A DNA stretch of 64,000 bases from Membranihabitans marinus (GCF_019802045.1 NZ_JAHVHU010000003.1:42608-106607), one strand, 5' to 3'. Positions 53,731-63,541 are shown, counted from the first letter of the stretch. The notes: generated by a model not told the origin, from the letters alone. Program-made: numbers and translations.

Positions 53731-54930
53731 TTACTCCTCAAATGGGGTAATACATACCGGCGAAACAACAGCTGTAAATGCTGAATCCAACAGGGTGAGT
53801 TCGCCACTGTCTTCATCGCGGGAATAGCTGGATATATTCCCAGATCGTTCATTGGCTACGTAGACGAACTTCCCATCGGGTGCGATGTAAAAATTTCGGG
53901 GCCAGTAGCCGTACACATCGGTGAATCCAACCCGCTCCAACTGACCAGTGGACTCATCGATCCGGTAAATGACGAGGCTGTTGTGCCCGCGGTTGGATCC
54001 ATAGAGGAATTTTCCGTCGGGGGAGAGGTGGATATCCGCGCAATAACTTTCGCCGCTAAAATCCTCCGGTAAAGTGGAATACAAATCAATGCCCGTCAAT
54101 AAACCGGTTGCGGCGTCGTAGTGCATGGCCTGAACCGTGTTCCGCAGCTCATTGATCGCATACGCATAGGGTCTGTTCGGATGGAAGGTCATGTGACGCG
54201 GACCCGATCCCGGTGGTAATTCAAACGTCGCGGGGTTCAATTCGGTCAACCGTTTGTTCTGAGCGTCGAGCTGATACATATGAATTTGGTCTGTGCCCAA
54301 ATCGGGGACATAAACGTAGTTTTGATCCGGAGAAATGGTGGTCTGATGGGGGTGCGAACTGCCCTGGTTGGGGTGGGGCCCCGACCCTTCGTATTTATAG
54401 TGATCGACCGGCCCAGAAATGGAACCGTCATCCTCCAGATGATACATGGTGAATACGCCGGTGCTGTAATTGGCGACAAATAGCATGGTTTGAGCCTGAT
54501 TAACCGCCACATGGCAGGCCGATCGACCGAGACTGGACTGGTGATTGAGGTAGGTCAGCGACAAATCCGGTTCGATGCGGAAGGCATAAACCATCCCGCC
54601 GTCTTCAGTGGTCTCACTGACTGTATACAGAAACTGACCGTCTTTAGACACCGCCTGGAAATTGGGGTTGTCCAGTTCGAGTAGCAAGGAATCAAAAGTT
54701 AATTTGCCAGTAGAAAGATCGCGCGTTGCCCGATAGATTCCTTTGGAGTTGGGTTCGTCCGAACTGGTATAGGTTCCTATAATGAGCTTTTCCGTTTTCA
54801 TTTGATTTTTATTTAGAGGGGTGGATTCGTCCTGTGGGGCCGATGAGCTCCCACAACTGAACAGGGTCCAAAGCATTCCGATGTACAATCCACAAGGTAG
54901 TACTAATTTTAAAAAGGAGGTATTTTTCAT
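53731..54930 (-). CDS. Lactonase-family (6-phosphogluconolactonase-like) lipoprotein
   Basis: 399 residues from ATG 54930, lipobox WTLFSC near residue 21. The seven-bladed propeller of the YbhE/lactonase family is seen in repeats such as NPNFQAVSKDGQFLYTVSE, SACHVAVNQAQTMLFVANYSTG and GPRHMTFHPNRPYAYAINE; HPHQ and RHMTFHP are conserved. Cytoplasmic YbhE hydrolyses 6-phosphogluconolactone; the lipid anchor here suggests a periplasmic sugar lactone substrate instead. Third gene after tyrS and the TRAP binding protein. Confidence 0.9.
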   Translation of the reverse strand: MKNTSFLKLVLPCGLYIGMLWTLFSCGSSSAPQDESTPLNKNQMKTEKLIIGTYTSSDEPNSKGIYRATRDLSTGKLTFDSLLLELDNPNFQAVSKDGQFLYTVSETTEDGGMVYAFRIEPDLSLTYLNHQSSLGRSACHVAVNQAQTMLFVANYSTGVFTMYHLEDDGSISGPVDHYKYEGSGPHPNQGSSHPHQTTISPDQNYVYVPDLGTDQIHMYQLDAQNKRLTELNPATFELPPGSGPRHMTFHPNRPYAYAINELRNTVQAMHYDAATGLLTGIDLYSTLPEDFSGESYCADIHLSPDGKFLYGSNRGHNSLVIYRIDESTGQLERVGFTDVYGYWPRNFYIAPDGKFVYVANERSGNISSYSRDEDSGELTLLDSAFTAVVSPVCITPFEE

Positions 54931-54970
54931 ACTTTTTGGTGTTTTGTCGAAATCTTTGAATCGCATGGGA

Positions 54971-56074
54971 TTACATCCGCGTATAATACAGCTTTTCTGA
55001 GACATTGGTGTATTGGTGGATCATCTGTTTGTAATTTTGATAGGAAGTATAGACCTCCTTGATCTCCTCGTCCGCATCGGCCAGGGCCTGGAGGGTTTCA
55101 TCGGTCACCTTTTTCAAGGTATCCAAAATCTCCGGACTAAATGTACGGATCTCAATGTTGGCGTTGTTTTTGAGTTCGTCCAGGGCCGTTGCATTTTTAT
55201 GCAGCATTTCGGACATGGCCCAGTCGTTGCAATACCCGGCGCATACCTCGATAATTTGCTGAAGATGCGTAGGGAGCTCATCAAAAGCCTTGCTGTGGAC
55301 GATCAGCTCCATCGTACTGCCGGGTTCATGCCATCCCGGGGTGTAATAATATTTTGCAATGTCCTGAAAACCCATTAACTGATCGTGGTAGGGGCCGACC
55401 CATTCCGTCGCATCGATGACACCCCGTTCCAGATTGGTATATATTTCGCCGCCCGCTACCAATACCGGGGTGGCTCCCACGGCTTTGAGGATCCGGCTGG
55501 CCAGACCAGGAATCCGCATTTTTAAGGATTTAAAATCGGCCATGGAGTTGATTTCCTTATTGAACCAGCCCCCCATCTGCAGCGCGGTATTTCCACTGAG
55601 AAAAGGGCGCAAGTGATACCGGTCGTATATTTTACGCCACAATTCGATTCCCCCGCCGTGGTTGATCCAGGCGGTTTGTTCCGAAGCATTGAGTCCAAAG
55701 GGCACGGTCGTGAAAAACTGGGTCGCAGGCACTTTGCCCGTCCAGTAGTAAGCGGCTCCATGGCCGATCTGGGCAGTGCCGGAACTGACTGCATCAAATA
55801 CCTCGAGGGCCGGAATGAGCTCGCCGGCCCCGTACACTTTAATGTCCAGCTGACCACCGGACATTTCATACACCTTCCGGGCAAACAGTTGGCAGGAAGT
55901 CCCCATCACCGGAAAGTTTGGTGGCCAGGTGGTCACCATAAACCATTTGTATTTTTTATTCGTGATGATGGCTGGGGCTTTCCCTTGGGTGGACTCTTCC
56001 GCCCGGCATCCCGCGAGCAGTGATCCGGCAGAGAGTGCCGCAGCGGTCTGAATAAATTTTTTCCGGTTCATCAT
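54971..56074 (-). CDS. TRAP-type solute-binding protein (DctP/TakP-like)
   Basis: 367 residues with an export signal (RKKFIQTAAALSAGSLLAGC) that has a lipobox and a Tat-like start (NRKK, not a full twin-Arg). KMRIPGLASRILKAVGATPVLVAGGEIYTNLERGVIDATEW is the DctP signature, with the Arg that contacts the ligand carboxylate. TakP-type proteins bind 2-oxo acids. No dctQ or dctM gene is in the window, so its permease is elsewhere. Follows tyrS by 3 bp, an odd pairing. Confidence 0.9.
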   Translation of the reverse strand: MMNRKKFIQTAAALSAGSLLAGCRAEESTQGKAPAIITNKKYKWFMVTTWPPNFPVMGTSCQLFARKVYEMSGGQLDIKVYGAGELIPALEVFDAVSSGTAQIGHGAAYYWTGKVPATQFFTTVPFGLNASEQTAWINHGGGIELWRKIYDRYHLRPFLSGNTALQMGGWFNKEINSMADFKSLKMRIPGLASRILKAVGATPVLVAGGEIYTNLERGVIDATEWVGPYHDQLMGFQDIAKYYYTPGWHEPGSTMELIVHSKAFDELPTHLQQIIEVCAGYCNDWAMSEMLHKNATALDELKNNANIEIRTFSPEILDTLKKVTDETLQALADADEEIKEVYTSYQNYKQMIHQYTNVSEKLYYTRM

Positions 56075-56077
56075 GAA

Positions 56078-57364
56078 TTAGGACCCCGTATTGATCCGGG
56101 CGATGTATTTGTTTTTCTTCCCATTCTCCAGGAGGATGTATTTCCCGTGCAGTACATCATCCGCGGTAAATTTATACTCAAAGTCCTTAATCTTTTTCTT
56201 GTTAACCGATACTGCATTGCCCTTGATGGCTCGCCGCGCTTCGCCATTGCTCTTGAAGACCCGTTCATCGCCGACCGCTACATCAAGCAGCCCGCCGGAA
56301 TCCACTTCTGACTTTTCAATGTCGAAGGCCGGAATCTCCCGCGCGATGCTGTTTAGTTCTTTTTCGCTGAGGGCCTGGACGTATTCCGGAGAAAGCTTGT
56401 TGTTGAAGAGGATCTCGGAAACCTTGAGGACCGAATCGTATTCCTCCTGCCCGTGAATCCGGATGGTCAGTTCCCGGGCTAATTCGCTTTTCAATGTCCG
56501 CGGATCTGCATCCGAAGCTAGCACCTCCTGGAGTTCCGAAATGGGGCGCAATGAAAAAGTACGGATAAATTTGTCAATATCCCGATCGTCCCCATTGATC
56601 CAGAATTGGTAAAATTGGTAGGGGGAGGTTAATTGCGGGTCAAGCCAAATGTTTCCTTCCGTGGATTTCCCAAACTTCGTTCCGTCGGCTTTCACAAGCA
56701 GGGGAGAGGTGAGGGCGTATGCTTTTTTCCCGGTATTGCGGCGGATAAACTCGGTTCCCGAGGTGATGTTGCCCCACTGGTCCGAGCCCCCCATCTGCAG
56801 GTCGATTCCATGCTTTTCCATGAGCAATTGAAAATCATAGCCCTGCAATAATTGATAACTGAACTCCGTGAAGGAAAGTCCCGTGGTAATCCGTTTTTTG
56901 ACGCTTTCCTTGGACATCATGTAATTGACCGTGAGTGTCTTTCCGGCATCGCGCAAAAACTCCAGCACATTCATGTCCTTGTAAAAATCAAAGTTGTTGA
57001 CCATCAGGGCTTTATTATCCCCGCTGTCAAAGTTGATTAACTGTCGAAATTGATTTTGCTGATGTTCCAGGTTGCGCTGGATTTCGTCGTCCGATTTCAA
57101 CTCCCGCTCCGTATCTTTGAAAGAGGGATCGCCGATTCGTCCGGTGGCACCGCCCATCAGTACGACGGGGGTATGACCATGTTGTTGAAACAAGGTCAGA
57201 CTCATGATCTGCACATAGTTTCCAATGGTCAGCGAGGGGGCTGTCGGATCAAACCCAATATATCCTTTGGTCTTGTTTTTAGCGAGGTGTTCTTCCAGCC
57301 CCGGCGTCATATCATGGATCATTTTCCGCCACTGCAGTTCTTCTATAAAATTCATTTCTTTCAT
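56078..57364 (-). CDS. tyrS: Tyrosyl-tRNA synthetase
   Basis: 428 residues. It charges tRNA-Tyr. Class Ic landmarks: YIGFDPTAPSLTIGNY (~35-50; HIGH-like as TIGN), DLQMGGSDQWGNI (~188-200; Tyr and ATP pocket), KFGKS (230-234; KMSKS motif) and a C-terminal S4-like RNA-binding domain (~360-428, ARRAIKGNAVSVNKKKIKD). ATG at 57364 or 57355 are both possible. First gene of the minus-strand group with the TRAP protein and lactonase. Confidence 0.96.
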   Translation of the reverse strand: MKEMNFIEELQWRKMIHDMTPGLEEHLAKNKTKGYIGFDPTAPSLTIGNYVQIMSLTLFQQHGHTPVVLMGGATGRIGDPSFKDTERELKSDDEIQRNLEHQQNQFRQLINFDSGDNKALMVNNFDFYKDMNVLEFLRDAGKTLTVNYMMSKESVKKRITTGLSFTEFSYQLLQGYDFQLLMEKHGIDLQMGGSDQWGNITSGTEFIRRNTGKKAYALTSPLLVKADGTKFGKSTEGNIWLDPQLTSPYQFYQFWINGDDRDIDKFIRTFSLRPISELQEVLASDADPRTLKSELARELTIRIHGQEEYDSVLKVSEILFNNKLSPEYVQALSEKELNSIAREIPAFDIEKSEVDSGGLLDVAVGDERVFKSNGEARRAIKGNAVSVNKKKIKDFEYKFTADDVLHGKYILLENGKKNKYIARINTGS

Positions 57365-57633
57365 TTTCCGTTTTCAAAAATTGAAACAATAATAAGTATA
57401 ATTCGTCAAAATCTAATTATTTCACCAAATTGCGTACCTCTATGAACCAAAAATAAATCGGGAGTCGTTGAGATGCTGATGCTTATCAAATATTTTTACT
57501 GGTTATGCTTAGTTCTTTGTTCCACAAAAGAACACCGTCAATCCGTCGGACTGATCCAAAACGAACTGGAGAACCGATTGCGCACTAGGAGAGCATGGGG
57601 CACCATTTTTATTTTATCGAATCCGGTCAATCT

Positions 57634-58875
57634 ATGAATTCCATCTGGTACATAGCACGTAAAATTGGGTTTGGTCAGGGGGCTCGATTTACCCGGTTTA
57701 TGCTGGGGCTGGGCACGGTCTCCATTGCTTTGAGTATTGCTATTATGATCCTGGCCAATGCGATAACCAATGGGTTTCAGCACCAGATCACCCAGAAAAT
57801 CTACGACTTTTGGGGCCACATCCACATTAGCAGCGGTTATACCAATAAATTTTTTGAAACCGAAGCGATTACGCTGGACAGTATACTGCTGGAGGAAATC
57901 CGGGATCTGGACCTCACAAAACAAGGCGCTGCCGGAAAAGTCCGATCAGTGGATGGGATTATCCAGTATCCGGTGATTCTGCAGCAAAACGACTTACTGG
58001 AAGGCGCGATTATTCGTTCTTTGGATTCGACCTATCGGTATGATGTGATGGATCAATATATGGTGGAAGGATCACTGGATTCGTTTCAGATGGAAGAACG
58101 GTCGGTGATGCTTTCCAGGTCGATCCAACGCAAAATGGATGCCGAGGTTGGGGACCGGATAATTCTATACTTCATCAAAGATGACCAGCAGTTGCCCCGA
58201 CGATTTCGCATCCGGGGCATTTACAATACGGGGGTCATGGAATACGATGATAAAATCGTTTTTGCACGCACCGAAGACATCCGGAACATCCTGGGTTTTG
58301 AATTGGGGACATTTACCTCTTACGAAGTTAGTTTGGAAAAAAATCAGGATATTTCCGTGTACGACGATTACCTCTATCAAAATGTCGTCCCATCGGAGTA
58401 TTTTAATTTTAGCATTGAAGAACTCTGGCCCAACATTTTTCAGTGGGTTTATATGCAGGAAACCAATGAGCAACTCATCATGGTCTTGCTGCTTATCGTG
58501 AGTGTGATCAATATGATCACGGTATTCTTTATTCTGGTGATGGAAAAGGTTCAAGTAATCGGCTTGTTTAAGGCACTGGGTGCACTCAACCGGGATGTCC
58601 GGCGGATATTTATCTTGTTGGCGGGCCGAATCCTATTCTTTGGGATCCTTATTGGAAATGGATTGGCCTTGGTGCTGGGATACCTGCAGCAAAGGTTCCA
58701 GTTGATCACTCTGGACGAATCGGAGTATTACATCAGTCATGTGCCCATTGAATTTAATTTCAGTTTTATATTAATGATCAATGGTATTGTACTGATCGTT
58801 TGTGTACTGTTTATGTTTCTACCTGCTTTGGTAATTTCCCGGATCCGACCCTCGAAGACGTTGCGGTTTGCGTGA
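57634..58875 (+). CDS. LolC/LolE-like FtsX-family permease
   Basis: 413 residues from ATG 57634. One N-terminal TM (FMLGLGTVSIALSIAIMILANAI), a large periplasmic domain (~50-270) and three C-terminal TMs (~285-310, ~335-355, ~375-405) give the type VII ABC permease topology. IARKIGFGQGARFTR at the start and the PALVISRIRPSKTLRFA end are family-like. LolC/E releases lipoproteins from the inner membrane to LolA. The ATPase LolD is not nearby. Divergent from tyrS. Confidence 0.88.
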   Translation: MNSIWYIARKIGFGQGARFTRFMLGLGTVSIALSIAIMILANAITNGFQHQITQKIYDFWGHIHISSGYTNKFFETEAITLDSILLEEIRDLDLTKQGAAGKVRSVDGIIQYPVILQQNDLLEGAIIRSLDSTYRYDVMDQYMVEGSLDSFQMEERSVMLSRSIQRKMDAEVGDRIILYFIKDDQQLPRRFRIRGIYNTGVMEYDDKIVFARTEDIRNILGFELGTFTSYEVSLEKNQDISVYDDYLYQNVVPSEYFNFSIEELWPNIFQWVYMQETNEQLIMVLLLIVSVINMITVFFILVMEKVQVIGLFKALGALNRDVRRIFILLAGRILFFGILIGNGLALVLGYLQQRFQLITLDESEYYISHVPIEFNFSFILMINGIVLIVCVLFMFLPALVISRIRPSKTLRFA

Positions 58876-59719
58876 GGGTGTTGGACGCTGGGCTGTTGGT
58901 CGATGGGACGCTGCGCTGACCGTGGAAGACACTTGCAGCCTCAGGGTGTGCGAGAGGATAGTGGCTTACACCTAACCAGCCCGGCCCGGGCATTACCACG
59001 TGGTGTTTAATCCCCATCCTGCTGAGACCAAACAAATGCTCGACACTAGTGGTCGTAGTGAACGAAGGCGAAGCCAAAAAAAAAAGGTGGTGAATTTGAT
59101 TCGTGCACTCTGTGACCGCTCTGCGGTCAAAAGGATTTTATGATCCGGTTGCTAATAAACTTGGACCGCTCTGCGGTCGTGTTTTCGGAATTAATCTGGA
59201 CTTGGACCCTGGAATTTCGCTTCGCAACGGGAGGTAGACTTCGCTTTTAAGCCGCTGTGCTTTGGGGCGCTACGCTGTTGGGACGCTACCCTTTAGTAGT
59301 TGGTGTCAGACACTTGCCGGGAGAGGTTAGTGGGTGGGGTAGTGTCTGACACCTAAAGTGGTTCCCCAACTGGGATAGGGACGCTTTGCTGTTGGGTGTT
59401 GGGCCGCTGCGCTTTGGTCATTGGTACGCGCTTTTGGTACGCTGCACTGTTGGTACGCCTCCCTGCTCCGCGACGGGAGGTAAACTTTGGTTGATGTGTC
59501 CGCATTTTTCTCGACAAATTTTCAATATCTACAGAATTTTATACAGCATATTCAAATAAAAGTGGGATTGGGGACACAGCATGGGTAGAAATTGTGCCGG
59601 ATAAAAGCTTTTTAGCACCAACCAATGGATGGTTCCAACAATTATTTGATAAATTGTATCTTGTTCGCTTCTATAATCTGAATAAAATTCAATCAACTAG
59701 CACGTGGAACCACTCAATC
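58876..59719. other. GC-rich repeat cluster between permease and corA
   Basis: 844 bp with no gene. It has GACCGCTCTGCGGTC hairpins (near 59112 and 59164), CACGTGGTG, repeated GGGACGCT(A/T)CGCTxTTG units, the 52-bp REP-like element at 59302-59353, and TGGAAGACACTTGCAGCC (58922) repeated at 63712. The part upstream of 59720 gives the corA leader. Confidence 0.65.
59302..59353. repeat. REP-like element, copy 1
   Basis: GGTGTCAGACACT (59302-59314) and AGTGTCTGACACC (59341-59353), perfect 13-bp arms with a 26-bp middle. The same element, one base longer, lies at 63542-63594, with shared flanks on the left. Confidence 0.85.
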
Positions 59720-60670
59720 ATGATTCAATACCTCTTAAAAGAAAATGGCAAGGTTATCGAGCAGGAACACCTTCAACCCGGGTGTTGGATTAACATCAAA
59801 CCGCCCTTCGAACCCAATGAGTTGCATGATATTGCCGAATTCTTTGAAATCCCCGGCGATTTTCTGACCGATGCCCTCGATATCGATGAGCGCTCTCGGT
59901 ATGAGAAAGAAGACAACGGACGACTGATTTTGGTCAATACCCCCATCCTCAATGAAAAGGAGCAGGAAAATGAAGCGCTCTATATAACGGCGCCCATCGG
60001 GATCATTCTCACCGAAAACCACCTCATCACGATCTCTGCCCAGGAAAACCCTGTGTTGCAGCTGTTTATTGATTCGCGGGTGAAGGATTGGGCACCGGAA
60101 CAACCCAATCTGATGGTGTTGCGGATTTTCGAGCAAATCGTACTTCGCTTTTTGGCTTGTCTGAAAAAATTGAACTTAAAGCGGCACCTTGTAGAATCCG
60201 AGTTGTACAACAGCAGTCAAAGTTCGGACTTAAAGCAATTGTTGCGTATTGAAAAAAGTCTGGTGTATTTTGTCAGTTCACTAAGCTCCAACGAATTGCT
60301 GAAAATGAAAATGAAGCGGACCGATTTTTTGCGTTTGAAGAATGATGAAGATCTCATTGATTTGTTTGAAGATGTGATTATCGATAATTCCCAGGCGCTG
60401 GACATGGCCAATATTCATACCAATATCATCAACGGCACCATGGAAGCGCATGCGTCGATCATTTCCAATAACCTGAATTTGTTCGTCAACCGATTAACCA
60501 TTATTACGGTCGTCTTGATGCTGCCCACATTGATCGCCTCGTTTTACGGCATGAACGTGGAAGGCTTGCCTTTTGATGACAGTCCGTATGGCTTTGCCAT
60601 TATAGTAATCTTGTCGATATCCGTTTCAGTGATATTGCTGGTGATCTTTCGCCGGAAAAATCTTTTTTAA
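59720..60670 (+). CDS. corA: CorA-family magnesium/cation transporter
   Basis: 316 residues from ATG 59720. The N-terminal cytoplasmic domain (~1-240) ends with two C-terminal TM helices; the pore motif YGMN at the end of TM1 (SFYGMNVEGLPF) is present, with the usual short periplasmic loop. CorA pentamers pass Mg2+ (or Co2+, Ni2+, in some groups Zn2+). The frame opens upstream at 59594, but the added residues look non-coding. The last 4 bp overlap the convergent symporter gene (60667-60670). Confidence 0.92.
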   Translation: MIQYLLKENGKVIEQEHLQPGCWINIKPPFEPNELHDIAEFFEIPGDFLTDALDIDERSRYEKEDNGRLILVNTPILNEKEQENEALYITAPIGIILTENHLITISAQENPVLQLFIDSRVKDWAPEQPNLMVLRIFEQIVLRFLACLKKLNLKRHLVESELYNSSQSSDLKQLLRIEKSLVYFVSSLSSNELLKMKMKRTDFLRLKNDEDLIDLFEDVIIDNSQALDMANIHTNIINGTMEAHASIISNNLNLFVNRLTIITVVLMLPTLIASFYGMNVEGLPFDDSPYGFAIIVILSISVSVILLVIFRRKNLF

Positions 60671-61986
60671 TCCACCCTTTCATGGGCTGGTTTGTAATGA
60701 TCTTTCAGGTCACGACGAACGGGTACACCCAACTTTCCCAGGGATTTGGCCACGATCATAGATACGCTGGCATCACCGGTGACATTGACGATGGTTCGGC
60801 ACATGTCCAAAGGCCGGTCCACCGCAAAAATCAAAGCCAGTCCGGCTTCGGGTATGCCAACAGAACTCAGGACGATGACAAGCATGACCATACCTGCACC
60901 CGGAACGGCTGCGGAACCGATCGATGCGAGGGTGGCGGTCACGACGATGGTCAGTTGGTCCATGAAGGTCAGATCTATACTCAATGCCTGGGCGATAAAA
61001 ATAGCGGCTACAGCTTGATACAGACTGGTTCCATCCATATTAATGGTGGCACCTACCGGTAAGACAAAGCTGGATACTTCTTCATCCACGCCAATGTGCT
61101 CTGTCACTCGCTCCATGGTCACCGGAAGCGTGGCGGCACTTGAACTTGTCGAAAAGGCAAGCAGCTGAGCCGGGGAAATTCCATTGAAAAACTTACGATA
61201 ACTATAACCGGTAAAAATTTTAATAGCCAATGGATAAATCACGAAAATCATAATAGCGAGCCCCATCAGGACCGTAAATCCATACCACAACAGGGCCTGG
61301 AAAAGATCCAGGCTCGGGGCATCAACCACGAGCGAGGCCATTAAGGCAAACACCCCATAGGGAGCTCCCAGCATAATCATGTCGATGATTTTCAAGACCA
61401 CCTCATTGACGCCTCCGATAAATTCCTTGATCGGCTCTGCTTTTTTGGGATCGATAAGTATCAATGCGATTCCGAAGAGAATGACCACAAAAATAACCTG
61501 GAGCATACTTCCATTGTCAGTAGCTGCGAGAAAGATGTTGTCCGGAATCAGGTCTATCAGCGGTTGTAGAGGGCCTTGATCTTTTTGCGACATCGCGGCT
61601 TCTATCCTCGAACTGGCATCACCGGCATAGCTTTCGAGCAGATTGTCGCGGGTGGATTCTTCAATGGAGTAACCGGGTTGGATCAGATTGACACTAATGA
61701 GACCGATGGTGATGGCCAGAACGGTGGAGACGATATAGATCAAAATGGTTCGGGTCCCCATTTTGGATAATTTAGAAATATCCTTGAGGTCTGCGATCCC
61801 GTTCAAAAGAGACGCAATGATCAAGGGGACGGCAATAAGTTTCAGCAGATTAATGAATATAACTCCAAACGGGTCAATCCAATTGGATATAAAATTTTCA
61901 CCATGGAGTTGGACCGCCACAAACCCCACAACGATCCCCAAAACCATACCCAGTAAAATCTGCCAATGGAGTGCTAATCTTTTCAT
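60667..61986 (-). CDS. gltP/dctA-type: Dicarboxylate/amino acid:cation symporter (DAACS)
   Basis: 439 residues, eight TM helices plus re-entrant loops. LKLIAVPLIIASLLNGIADL (TM2-3), the serine-rich STSSSAATLPVTMERV loop (HP1), and GATINMDGTSLYQAVAA plus RPLDMCRTIVNVTGDA (TM7-8, substrate and Na+ sites) are all present. GATINMDGT is the conserved NMDGT motif. Imports glutamate, aspartate or C4-dicarboxylates with cations; the substrate is unresolved. Convergent with corA with a 4-bp overlap. Confidence 0.94.
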   Translation of the reverse strand: MKRLALHWQILLGMVLGIVVGFVAVQLHGENFISNWIDPFGVIFINLLKLIAVPLIIASLLNGIADLKDISKLSKMGTRTILIYIVSTVLAITIGLISVNLIQPGYSIEESTRDNLLESYAGDASSRIEAAMSQKDQGPLQPLIDLIPDNIFLAATDNGSMLQVIFVVILFGIALILIDPKKAEPIKEFIGGVNEVVLKIIDMIMLGAPYGVFALMASLVVDAPSLDLFQALLWYGFTVLMGLAIMIFVIYPLAIKIFTGYSYRKFFNGISPAQLLAFSTSSSAATLPVTMERVTEHIGVDEEVSSFVLPVGATINMDGTSLYQAVAAIFIAQALSIDLTFMDQLTIVVTATLASIGSAAVPGAGMVMLVIVLSSVGIPEAGLALIFAVDRPLDMCRTIVNVTGDASVSMIVAKSLGKLGVPVRRDLKDHYKPAHERVD

Positions 61987-62058
61987 ATCGCGGTGCTTCT
62001 GTTTTTATTGCAAAAACACGTAAGATATAAAAAAGCAGATCGTTTGGATGAAAATTAT

Positions 62059-62406
62059 CTATTGTTCTGTGTGAACAGGGATGTTTTTTAGCGACACATC
62101 AAAATGAGAGGTGTGAAAAATACACTGGCCTTTGGATATCACCAATATTTGAGGTGATTCGTGTTGTACGTTAATTTGGGTGGCAAGATTAGCGCTTAAA
62201 CTGCGTTGTTTGATCACATCGATCAGGTGAATATCTGTGAATTGGGGGGCATCTTTCGCCTCTTTTTCCAGACGTTGCTTGACGATATTACTAATACCAC
62301 AACTGTTGCTGTGCTTAAATATCAATTGATTTTCCTGCTGTGATTCTTGAAGGATTTTGTCAATATGCTCCTTCTCTGTAACCGGGTTCCATTTAATGTT
62401 TGTCAT
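62059..62406 (-). CDS. ytxJ-like: YtxJ-like bacillithiol-system redox protein
   Basis: 115 residues from ATG 62406. Thioredoxin fold with a single-Cys site in LIFKHSNSCGISNIVKQRLE (Cys ~36), then DIHLIDVIKQRSLSANLATQI and HESPQILVISKGQCIFHTSH. YtxJ is a monothiol bacilliredoxin (BrxC) that removes bacillithiol from proteins. Together with the BrxA/B-like protein at 9464-9880 it supports bacillithiol use. It follows the small lipoprotein gene by 20 bp. Confidence 0.88.
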   Translation of the reverse strand: MTNIKWNPVTEKEHIDKILQESQQENQLIFKHSNSCGISNIVKQRLEKEAKDAPQFTDIHLIDVIKQRSLSANLATQINVQHESPQILVISKGQCIFHTSHFDVSLKNIPVHTEQ

Positions 62407-62426
62407 AGTGTGAAGAACACACCTTG

Positions 62427-62564
62427 TCAAAATAAGTTTGAAAGAAATTCAAATATATTTAATTCAGCCGGGCAGCCATACCCTCTGTTGCAACTTGTGG
62501 TCAAAAACACGGCCAAAACGAATACAGCGAGGCTAAGTAAAGATTTGTTTCTGTTACGGATCAT
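62427..62564 (-). CDS. Small lipoprotein (45 residues)
   Basis: A short gene found by reading the minus strand from ATG 62564: a basic start, a hydrophobic helix (LLSLAVFVLAVFL), then TTSC as a lipobox with mature sequence CNRGYGCPAELNIF and a short tail. CNRGYGCP near the anchor is seen in small Bacteroidota lipoproteins. The frame, signal and 20-bp distance to the YtxJ gene on the same strand support it. The function is unknown. Confidence 0.72.
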   Translation of the reverse strand: MIRNRNKSLLSLAVFVLAVFLTTSCNRGYGCPAELNIFEFLSNLF

Positions 62565-62664
62565 CTAAATTTTTTGTGATTTAACGCAATCTTGTCTGCT
62601 TTTATTGAAAGTCGTACATATATTTTTTAATTTTATCTTATTCAATGACTAAAAATGGGGCGAG

Positions 62665-63420
62665 ATGGATATCGTTGACAAGATATTTGTGGTAACGGGT
62701 GCGGGGTCTGGACTGGGACATGCGACCACCCAAGGGCTATGCGATGCCGGTGCTGCTGTTATTGCGCTGGATCTTAAGTTTGACCCGGATACGCTGGATG
62801 ACTGGGAGAAGAAGAAGGTAGTTCCCCTGGTGTGTGATGTCCGGGAATCTGAGGAGATGATTAGAGCAGTGCAGTCTGGTGTCTCTCACTTTGGTCATTT
62901 GCACGGTGCCATTGCCTGTGCTGGTGTAGCTCCGGCGCAAAAATTGCACAGTTCCCGAAGTGGGAGCCATTCCGCGGAAGACTTTGCGAACACCGTGGCT
63001 ATCAATCTGACCGGGACGTTTAATCTATTTAATAGTTGCGTTCCTCATCTCAAGGAGAATACGATGAATCCTGAACGGGGCGTGTTAATCGCCACCTCAA
63101 GCATTGCAGCTACGGAGGGTCAGATCGGACAGGTGGCCTATGCTGCCTCAAAAGGGGGCGTTAGTGCTATGATTTTGCCTTTAGCTCGTGAACTGGCTCG
63201 ATCGGGGATCCGGGTCAATGCCATCGCTCCGGGTATTTTTGGAACGCCTATGGTCGCTGGTTTTCCGGAGAAAGTTCAGGATTCCTTAGCAGCTTCCGTG
63301 CCTTTTCCTAAGCGGCTTGGAAACCCCACTGAATTTGCCCGATTAGTAAAACATATTATTGAAAATGAATATATAAACGGGACGGTGGTTCGATTGGACG
63401 GGAGTGTTCGGATGGGGTAG
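62665..63420 (+). CDS. Short-chain dehydrogenase/reductase (3-hydroxyacyl-CoA dehydrogenase type-2-like)
   Basis: 251 residues of the classical SDR type: TGAGSGLG at ~11-18 (NAD-binding), ACAGVAP near 85, the catalytic Ser in SSIAA (~145), YAASKGG (~158-164, Tyr/Lys pair) and PGIFGTPM near 190. ALDLKF after the second strand favours NAD. The sequence resembles HSD10/3-hydroxyacyl-CoA dehydrogenase type-2 proteins in fatty acid or branched-chain breakdown. No beta-oxidation gene is adjacent, so the role is inferred from family. Confidence 0.9.
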   Translation: MDIVDKIFVVTGAGSGLGHATTQGLCDAGAAVIALDLKFDPDTLDDWEKKKVVPLVCDVRESEEMIRAVQSGVSHFGHLHGAIACAGVAPAQKLHSSRSGSHSAEDFANTVAINLTGTFNLFNSCVPHLKENTMNPERGVLIATSSIAATEGQIGQVAYAASKGGVSAMILPLARELARSGIRVNAIAPGIFGTPMVAGFPEKVQDSLAASVPFPKRLGNPTEFARLVKHIIENEYINGTVVRLDGSVRMG

Positions 63421-63541
63421 GCCAATGATCAATGGTTGATTATCGATGATTAATACCATTTGTATTTGATAATGCCGTATTAGTCGCTACGCTGTTGGGA
63501 CGCTTCGCTGTTGGTCATTGGGACGCTACGCTTTAGTAGTT

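Noticed and set aside
57474..57633. Short plus-strand frame before the FtsX-like gene
   Set aside because: Contains an inverted repeat, no signal or domain and no family resemblance; treated as intergenic.
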